From Firmicutes bacterium CAG:552 (GTDB taxonomy: Bacteria > Bacillota > Clostridia > Christensenellales > Pumilibacteraceae), in assembly GCA_000435495.1 (NCBI GenBank), contig FR884042.1, forward strand, positions 1 through 5,102: a DNA stretch of 5,102 nt, written 5' to 3'. Under the pieces are notes generated by a model, which made no database searches, had not been told where the DNA came from, and saw nothing but the letters and a program-made list of their open reading frames with translations. Below, piece by piece: positions 1 through 5,102 of the stretch. The position numbers and the translations under genes were made by a program. How positions within the stretch are numbered: the first letter of the stretch is position 1; every line of letters begins with the position of its first letter.

Positions 1-3000
1 AAATGAGGCGGTGTAGGTTTGACGAATGTCCTCTTCTCTACGATGTCTCGGAGTCTCCATGGAAGCTCGAGACCGGTAAGCGAAACGCAACCTTCGAAAG
101 CATAATCGAGCATCCTGAGTGTTTTAGTTCCTCGTTTATCAAAGTTCACGCTCTCGAGATTTACGCAATCTTTAAACGCCCTGTCGGCGATAAGCGTAAC
201 GTTTACTCCGATAGTTACGCTCTTAAGACCGGAACCTTGGAATGCGCTGCTGCTTATCGTATCGAGCGCTATCGAAAACTCTATGCTCTCGAGCGAAGTA
301 CATCCTCTAAAGGCAAATTTACCTATCGAAACAAGACCGCCTTCGCAATTGACCTTTTTAAGATTTACGCAGCCGTCAAACGCATTTGCGGACACCTCTC
401 TGAGTCCGGCGGAAAGCGTAATGCTTCGTATCATCGAACCTGCAAACACGCCGTCGTTAAGCGCAATAACGCTTTCGGGTATCGTCACGTCGCCGTCATA
501 GCCTAAGGGGAACAGCATAAGCGTGGTCATAGCTGCGTCGTATATAGCGCCGTCCTGCTGCATAAGGGTGTTGTTGCCGTCCATCAGTTCGACGCTCTGG
601 AGCTTGCAACCGAGGAAAGGCGACGCTCCGAATACGCTGAGCGTAGCCGGGATATATATCGAAGTAAGTCCGGTGTTACTGAATGCGTAATCGCCGATAC
701 CTTCCAGTATTTCCAAGCCGATCAGCTCGGTAAGAGAGGTACATCCGGCAAATGAATAAGCACCTATAGCGCAATTAACTTTGTTTACGGCGTCCATATT
801 TACTAAGTTGGACGGGAAAACAACTTTGCTTAAGTTTATGCAGCCACTAAATGCCCATTCGCCTATGGTAATCTGGTTGTAGTTTTCGGCAAAAGCCACC
901 GACTCAAGTTTTTTGCAGTCTCTAAATGCTTCCCTACCGATTGCCGGAACTTCACCGACGTTAGTAAGCGAGGACGGCAATACCACTCTTTCGAGGCTGT
1001 CACATCCGTTAAACGCATAATCGCCGATGGCGGTAACCGTATTGCCGAGCGTAAGATTTTTCAGCTTATCGCAACCGTCAAACATTCTGTAACCGATATC
1101 GCACGCAACGTCCGCTTCTTCGAGCGCAAAGCAACTTATAAACGCATAATTGCCCAAATCGACTACGGACGAAGGCACTACTACCTTCTTAAGCGATGCG
1201 CAGCCTCTGAATGCACTGTCACCAATAGAAATTACGCCGTCCGGGATAACAACTTCAGTAAGGTTGCTACACTCACTAAAGGCATACGATTCTATCGAAA
1301 CGAGCGACGAGGGGAACTGAATCTTTTTGATACCGTTTGCCTTTCTAAACGCCTCTCTGCCTATTGTGGTTATGCCTTCGGGAATAACTAAAGTTCCGTC
1401 TTCGTCCACGGTCGAAGTCGTTTCCTGATATGCGTACTCGGAAATTTCGGTTACGTTCTTAATCAAAGCGTTTATATTGGTAACCGAAAGCTTGGTGCCT
1501 TTAAATGCCGTGTTGCCTATCTTAAGAATTTCTCCGCCTTCCTCTATAGTTACCGCTGCAAGCGACTTACAATAAATAAACGCATTGCGTTCGATTTCAG
1601 TCACGGTAGCGGGGAGATGTATAGACTTAAGCGCAGTGCAGAAATTAAATGCTTCTGTAGGTATAGAGGTAATTCTGCTTCCCTTCTCAAAGGTTACACT
1701 CGTAAGCGAAGTATTGTTTCTGAACGTTCCTCTCGACAAGCCTCCAACGGCTGCTACACGGGCGGGTATAACAATGGAAGTAAGTCCACTGTATCCGAAT
1801 GCGTCTTCTCCTATCGAAAGGTCAAAATTGTTGCCGTCCTTTGCAGCAAGGAAGTCTATATTAGTAAGCGCATTACAGTTGTAAAATGCTGCAGCCCCTA
1901 TAGTTCTTACGCTTGCAGGAATGGAAACGGAAGTAAGGTTTGACGCGCCGAAGAATGCCGACTGCGTGCTCGAATCGCCTATCTGCGTTACGCCCTCCGG
2001 CACTGCAAACGATGTGTCCGCTTTAGACTGAGGATATCTTATAAGAGTGGATTTATTTTTGTTATACAACACTCCGCCTTCGGCAACGAATGAAGTGTTA
2101 CCCTCTTCGACAACGAATTCTTCGCAGCTCGTCAGACCGACTAACACTCCGTCACTAAGCAAAGCGTCTTTAGAGAGAGTGAACTTCTTTACCGCCGAAC
2201 TCGAACCGAACAAATCTTTTGCAGTGTCCGACTTGGGTAATTTGAATTCGATAAGAGAAGTACATCCGGCGAATATCGAAGAGTCGAGCATTTTAAGATG
2301 CGTGCCTTCCGCAAAGTTTACGCTGCTAAGCGAAGTACATCCTTGGAAGGCATATTTATTGATCTCTTTGATAGAATCGGGAATATTTACGGTTACCAGG
2401 TTTGCGCACTTATAGAATGCGCTATTGCCTATGCTTACCGTGCCGACCGGCAAAGTAAGGCTTGTTATCGCCGTTTCCCTAAACGCATAATCGTCTACGG
2501 TAAGCACTCTGTTCTCTGCTCCCTCTTCGAATTCCACGACAGTAAGATCGGCGCAATATTCGAACGCATAGCGACTTATGCCAAACTCATCCCCGTCATC
2601 GACGACTGCCCCCGGGATTTTTATAGAAGTAAGACCGGAATATGCAAATGCGTATGGTCCTATACCGACAGTGCGAGAAGGAAGTTCTATCGAAGTAAAC
2701 TTGGTAGCGTTGAATGTGCCGAGAGGGAAAGTATCGGGATAAGCAGAAATCTTAAGAGGAACTGCCGCCTGTCCTTCGGGCGTAGCTTCGAACTTAATCG
2801 AAGTAATAAGTTCGCAACTATCAAAGGCCCCTCTCCATATATTGCTTACGGTATACGGGATAACTACCTCGCCGCTTACCGACTTAGCCGCAACGATTAT
2901 CTCTTTTTTAACTCCGTTCTCGGTAAGGTAAAGGATATTGTTTTCGGCTACGTGATTGCCGCCTTCGTTTACCGTGATTTGACTGAGCGGGCAACCGTCC

Positions 3001-5102
3001 ATGGCGTCTGCGCTTATTGCGGGAATAACGTTATTTTTGTTATCGAGAGCGGTAACCATATTTGCCGGCAAAACTATGTTTGTAAGTTTTCTGCAAATAC
3101 TGAAAGTATCGCAGAGCGTAACGCCGAGATAGCCTTCGGGCTTTTCGCCGCTCATCGGTCTAAACGTTATGTCGGTAAGTGGGGTGCTATAGAACGCAAA
3201 TCTGCCTACGCCGAGTATCTGTGCGCCGTTACCGCTTTTCTCAAGGTTAGTTACGGTACTCGGTATTACAGCCGAAGTAAGCGATTTAGACTGCGAAAAC
3301 GCATAGCTGCCTATAGTAAGCAACCCTTCGGGAAGTTCTATTGTCTTAAGCGAACTTTGTTCGAATGCATTACTTCCGATATGCTTAAGCCCGGACGTAG
3401 CGTCCGTTCCGCCCATCTCGCTGTCGGTAAACGTAGCCTCAGTCGCCGCTGTTGCGTAATATGCGCTTTTACCTATCGATTCGGTACGACTCGGGAGTGC
3501 CAACGTAGTAAGCTTAGAGCAAAGGTGGAAAGCCTGATCGCCGATAGTAAGTGCGCCGTCGCCGCCTGCTTCGTACGTTACGCTCGCAAGATCGTAACAG
3601 CAGTAAAACGCTCTGTATCCTATATCGTTTATCGTATTAGGCACGTTAAATGACTTAAGCTTTCTACAATCCGTAAAAGTCCTCTCGGGGATGTTTACAA
3701 GCGCCGTGCCGTCTAAACTTACCGAAGTAAGCTTCTTTGCGCCCTCAAATACGCCTTTACCCAAAGTAGTTACGGAGGAAGGAATCGATATAGATACGAG
3801 GGCGCTGCCGGTAAATGCGCCGTCTCCTATGGTAGTAAGGACGCTGCCTTCTTCAAAAATTATTTCGCTTGCGGAAACGTTTGCAAACGCTCTGCTCTCG
3901 ATAACCTTAACCGACTTAGGTATGGTTATCGTACCTGCCGCTACGTTTTCGAACGCCGACTCGGGAATGGTTTCGATATTGCAACCTTCCGCAAATATTA
4001 TTTCCATAAGTCCGGTACAGCCCGTAAATGCGTTTTTACCTATAACGGTAACGCTCGAGCCTATCGTTACGACGGCAATCGCCGAATTTCGGAACATTTC
4101 CTCGCTTATTTCCCTTATTCTGGACGGCAAAACGATATTGCCAAGCGAGCCGGTGCCCTGCAATACGCCTTTTCCGAGAGTAAGAGCGGAAGTAGAATCT
4201 TCGAAGTTTACGGTGGTAAGCGCACTCATACCCGCAAATGCGTAATCGTCTATTTCTTCGACGTTTTTGCCTATATTAAGAACTTTTATCCTATCGTTAT
4301 TTCTAAATGCTCCGCCTCGGATTTTTACTACCGAATCGATAGGCGTATATTCGCCGTTTTCGGGAGTAATCGTCTTGGAATAGAAGAGAAGCTCGGTTTT
4401 GTTTGCATTGTATATTATAAGTCCGTCGGAGCTGAAGTATGGATTATTTTCCGCAATATCGATACTACGTACGCTCGGACATGCGGCTATCGCCTCTATA
4501 GGCAACGTTTCCATAGTGGACGGAATGGTTATCGTCAAAAGTCTTACGCAACCTTCGAATGCGTCCATAGCCACTTCTATGTTTTTATTACCCTCTGCTA
4601 TTACAACCTTTCGAATAGACAAGCAGTCCTTAAACGCCAAACTTCCTATCTTGGTAAGAGTGGCAGGCAAAGTCAAGTCTCCAAGTACGTTGCAACTCGA
4701 AAATGCCTCTTCGCCGATTTCGGTTACCGCCGATTCTTTTTCGAATATTACGTTTTTGAGCGCATAACATCTCATAAACGCCTGCTTGCCTATCGTCATA
4801 CCTACTGCGCTCGGACTGCCTTCAAACGTAAGCGTCTGAAGGTTGGTGCAAAGCTCGAATGCGTTATTCTCTATAGTAGCTACCGAATACGAAACGTATA
4901 CTTCGGTTATGGAGTAATGCTGCATAAACGAACCTGCGGCTATAGTCGCTATGCCGGCAGGTATACGAACGTATCCCGTTCTGCCGCTCGGACAATATAT
5001 AAGAGTATCGCCGGCTGCGTTGGTTACCATACCGTTTTTGGATGCGTACATACTACCGCCCTTAGCAATGTTTATGGTCGAAAGTTTTCCGGTGCTACTG
5101 AA
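1..5102 (-). CDS. Giant BspA-like leucine-rich-repeat (LRR_5) protein, internal fragment open at both ends
   Basis: The minus-strand frame whose codons occupy plus triplets starting at multiples of 3 is open from 5102 to 3, giving 1700 codons without a stop. The first and last codons of the gene lie outside. Residue 1 here is the codon at 5102-5100. The translation is about 60 units built on IGxxAFxxCxxLxxVxIPxxV, for example IGDYAFNGCDSLERVVLPSS near residue 1356-1375. This is the LRR_5/BspA signature. Five short non-repeat islands interrupt the array. There are about 40 cysteines, nearly all at the conserved AFxxC position, and only three tryptophans. No signal peptide, membrane segment, anchor or enzymatic domain is visible. 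Family members are typically surface or secreted adhesins (Tannerella BspA binds fibronectin), so a surface-binding role is inferred from the family and not shown here. At 1700 or more residues it is long for the family. Coding assignment and family are secure; ligand and localisation are unknown. Confidence 0.95.
3..488 (-). repeat. LRR_5 repeat block 5, about 7 units, last one diverged
   Basis: Residues 1539-1700. The units include SANAFDGCVNLKKVNCEGG, GKFAFRGCTSLESIEFS, SSSAFQGSGLKSVTIGVNV, ADRAFKDCVNLESVNFDK and LDYAFEGCVSLTGLELP. The final 20 residues (plus 62-3) read WRLRDIVEKRTFVKPTPPH. They keep a repeat-like I-x-x-x-x-F spacing but lose the C-x-x-L and strand positions. That could be a diverged repeat, the start of a downstream domain or a sequence error near the window edge. 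The protein continues past position 1. Confidence 0.85.
489..590 (-). other. Non-LRR island 5 (DGAIYDAAMTTLMLFP type)
   Basis: Residues 1505-1538. After CKLQSVELMDGNNTL the sequence reads MQQDGAIYDAAMTTLMLFPL and then GYDGD before the array resumes as VTIPESVIAL. The D-G-x-x-Y, T-T-L-x-x-x-P spacing matches island 4, with methionine-rich substitutions. The match is clear in layout but moderate in residue identity. Confidence 0.72.
591..2009 (-). repeat. LRR_5 repeat block 4, about 19 units, with the longest cysteine ladder
   Basis: Residues 1032-1504. The units include GAAAFYNCNALTNIDF, PTEAFNFCTALKSIHLPAT, ESYAFSECSNLTEVVIPDG, GDSAFRGCASLKKVVVPSS, GDYAFNGCDSLERVVLPSS and GAYSFAGCTSLTELIG. 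From about 1290 down to 722, eight units in a row carry the conserved cysteine. This is the most regular stretch in the window. Exceptions are a tyrosine-rich unit with an inserted acidic loop (SEYAYQETTSTVDEDGTLVI, about 1442-1383) and short cysteine-free units such as GYSGLTSIVIPAR near 1800 and SNTGLTSIYIPAT near 680. Confidence 0.9.
2010..2117 (-). other. Non-LRR island 4, canonical GGVLYNKNKSTLIRYP motif
   Basis: Residues 996-1031. VVEEGNTSFVAEGGVLYNKN is followed by KSTLIRYPQSKADTS. This is the best match in the window to the consensus BspA-family insert (E-G-N-x-x-F-x-x-x-G-G-V-L-Y-N-K, then T-L-I-R-Y-P). It is the strongest single piece of family evidence apart from the repeats. The array resumes at FAVPEGVTQIG. 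Confidence 0.88.
2118..2867 (-). repeat. LRR_5 repeat block 3, about 10 units
   Basis: Residues 746-995. Typical units are GPYAFAYSGLTSIKIPGAV, SRYAFEYCADLTVVEFEEG, GNSAFYKCANLVTVNIPDS and NKYAFQGCTSLSSVNFAEG. The first unit has one of only three tryptophans (IWRGAF) and is followed by an extended loop with ATPEGQAAVPLKISAYPDTF. The last two units, around 2220-2124, are degenerate. They read LFGSSSAVKKFTLSKDALL and then LVGLTSCEEF, with no A-F pair, and lead into island 4. Confidence 0.88.
2868..2978 (-). other. Non-LRR island 3 (NEGGNHVAENNILYLTENG type)
   Basis: Residues 709-745. It reads ITVNEGGNHVAENNILYLTE followed by KKEIIVAAKSVSGE, and the array resumes with VVIPYTVSNIWRGAF. The N-x-x-L-Y core fits the island motif, but the TLIRYP half is replaced by a lysine-rich EIIVAAKS segment. 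It is the most diverged of the five islands, so its assignment to this class is less certain. Confidence 0.6.
2979..4334 (-). repeat. LRR_5 repeat block 2, about 18 units, cysteine-poor and irregular
   Basis: Residues 257-708. Clear units include DDYAFAGMSALTTVNFEDS, GKNAFTGCTGLMEIIFAEG, GDGAFTGSALVSISIPSSV and GYRAFYCCYDLASVTYEAG. Most of the first nine units lack the AFxxC cysteine and have Asn, Gly, Ser or Met instead. Several units are degenerate or extended: GKGVLQGTGSLGNIVLPSR near 4185-4129, SAYYATAATEATFTDSE near 3470-3420, and the stretch carrying VTALDNKNNVIPAISADAM at 3058-3000. This is the least regular block in the protein, but the frame stays open throughout and solenoid phase is kept. 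Confidence 0.85.
4335..4463 (-). other. Non-LRR island 2 (AENNPYFSSDG...LLFY type)
   Basis: Residues 214-256. It opens with IDIAENNPYFSSDGLIIYN, followed by KTELLFYSKTITPENGEY, and then the array resumes at VVKIRGGAF. The E-N-N-P-x-F/Y-x-x-x-D-G lead is the classic entry to these inserts in BspA-like proteins. The TLIRYP segment is altered to ELLFYS. The stretch after it is longer and more polar than in island 4. Confidence 0.75.
4464..4970 (-). repeat. LRR_5 repeat block 1, about 7 units
   Basis: Residues 45-213. The units include NNAFELCTNLQTLTFEG, GKQAFMRCYALKNVIFEKE, GEEAFSSCNVLGDLTLPAT, GSLAFKDCLSIRKVVIAEG and MDAFEGCVRLLTITIPST. Five consecutive units carry the AFxxC cysteine, so this part has an unbroken cysteine ladder. 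The strand motif varies between LTFEG, LTLPAT and VVIAEG. The last unit (AIAACPSVRSI) has lost the A-F pair just before the next island. Confidence 0.88.
4971..5072 (-). other. Non-LRR island 1 (GGxxY...TLIYCP type)
   Basis: Residues 11-44 break the repeat. They read GGSMYASKNGM, then a short acidic turn, then DTLIYCPSGR, before the array resumes with VRIPAG. This matches the family motif GGVLYNKxxxTLIRYP that is commonly found inside BspA-like arrays, where a strand pair replaces one repeat coil. The family resemblance is established knowledge. A structural role as a spacer or cap between solenoid segments is inference. Confidence 0.7.
5073..5102 (-). repeat. Partial LRR_5 unit at the N-terminal edge of the window
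   Basis: Residues 1-10 read FSSTGKLSTI, the F-to-strand half of a repeat unit, with T-G in place of the usual G-C. It runs straight into the first island. The repeat array therefore starts upstream of position 5102, outside the window, and the true N-terminus cannot be placed. Confidence 0.75.

Noticed and set aside
3..506. 167-codon plus-strand open frame, and a similar one at 1617-1943
   Set aside because: Both share the antisense register of the real gene. The first stops at a TAA opposite a TTA leucine codon. Neither has a ribosome binding site or a recognisable product.
2899..2912. Run of T on the plus strand resembling a terminator tail
   Set aside because: No GC-rich hairpin precedes it. 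On the coding strand it encodes the Val-Lys-Lys-Glu of island 3 and lies inside the open frame.
2298..3653. 451-codon plus-strand open frame
   Set aside because: It is the exact codon-for-codon antisense of the LRR protein frame. Its translation is rich in Arg, Ala, Tyr, Lys and Cys with no domain pattern. It stays open because the coding strand rarely uses TTA, CTA or TCA.
3691..4245. 184-codon plus-strand open frame, with others at 283-501, 1585-1884, 2047-2415 and 4399-4767
   Set aside because: These lie in another antisense register and give Ser/Pro/Thr/Val/Ala-rich translations. They look protein-like only because they mirror the repetitive coding strand. The minus frame through the same bases is a clear LRR_5 array.
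1..5102. CRISPR-like or satellite tandem repeats
   Set aside because: The roughly 66-72 base periodicity comes from coding repeats. Units differ strongly in DNA, with no constant repeat and variable spacer structure.
1..5102. Stop-codon recoding as an explanation for the very long open frame
   Set aside because: TAA, TAG and TGA are all absent in frame, so the standard code suffices and no reassigned codon is used at a conserved position.
1..5102. Protist (Trichomonas-type) BspA gene
   Set aside because: It cannot be excluded from the protein family alone. The GC content by eye seems too high for Trichomonas, and the GGVLYNK/TLIRYP islands are common in bacterial members, so a bacterial source is preferred.

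Overview
The whole 5102-base window is the interior of one giant protein gene read on the minus strand. I translated every complement codon from 5102 down to 3. The frame holds 1700 codons with no stop, no frameshift and no intergenic space. Neither the start codon nor the stop codon is inside the window. No second gene, RNA gene, mobile element, CRISPR array, promoter or terminator can be supported.

The protein is a BspA-type leucine-rich-repeat protein (LRR_5 family). It has about 60 consecutive repeat units of mostly 22 to 24 residues, with longer variants. The typical form is I-G-x-x-A-F-x-x-C-x-x-L-x-x-V-x-I-P-x-x-V-x-x. Reading from the N-terminal side (high coordinates) to the C-terminal side (low coordinates), five repeat blocks lie at 4970-4464, 4334-2979, 2867-2118, 2009-591 and 488-3. 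They are separated by five non-repeat islands at 5072-4971, 4463-4335, 2978-2868, 2117-2010 and 590-489. The islands resemble the family motif G-G-V-L-Y-N-K-(x)n-T-L-I-R-Y-P, which is best preserved in the fourth. A partial repeat unit sits at the extreme N-terminal edge of the window.

Proteins of this family are usually secreted or surface-exposed and act in adhesion or host contact. The parts that would show this (signal peptide, cell-wall or Por/T9SS sorting signal, Big or dockerin domains) would lie outside the window, so localisation and anchoring are inferred from the family alone. The organism is most likely a host-associated anaerobic bacterium, perhaps a gut Bacillota lineage. That rests on the protein family, a GC content in the mid-40s percent by eye, the standard genetic code and heavy use of ATA for isoleucine. 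It is a weak inference; Bacteroidota and some protists such as Trichomonas also carry BspA-like proteins.

I see no new multi-gene system here. The notable points are the size of the uninterrupted repeat array, the irregularly spaced islands, the patchy cysteine ladder and the loss of repeat consensus at the C-terminal edge.
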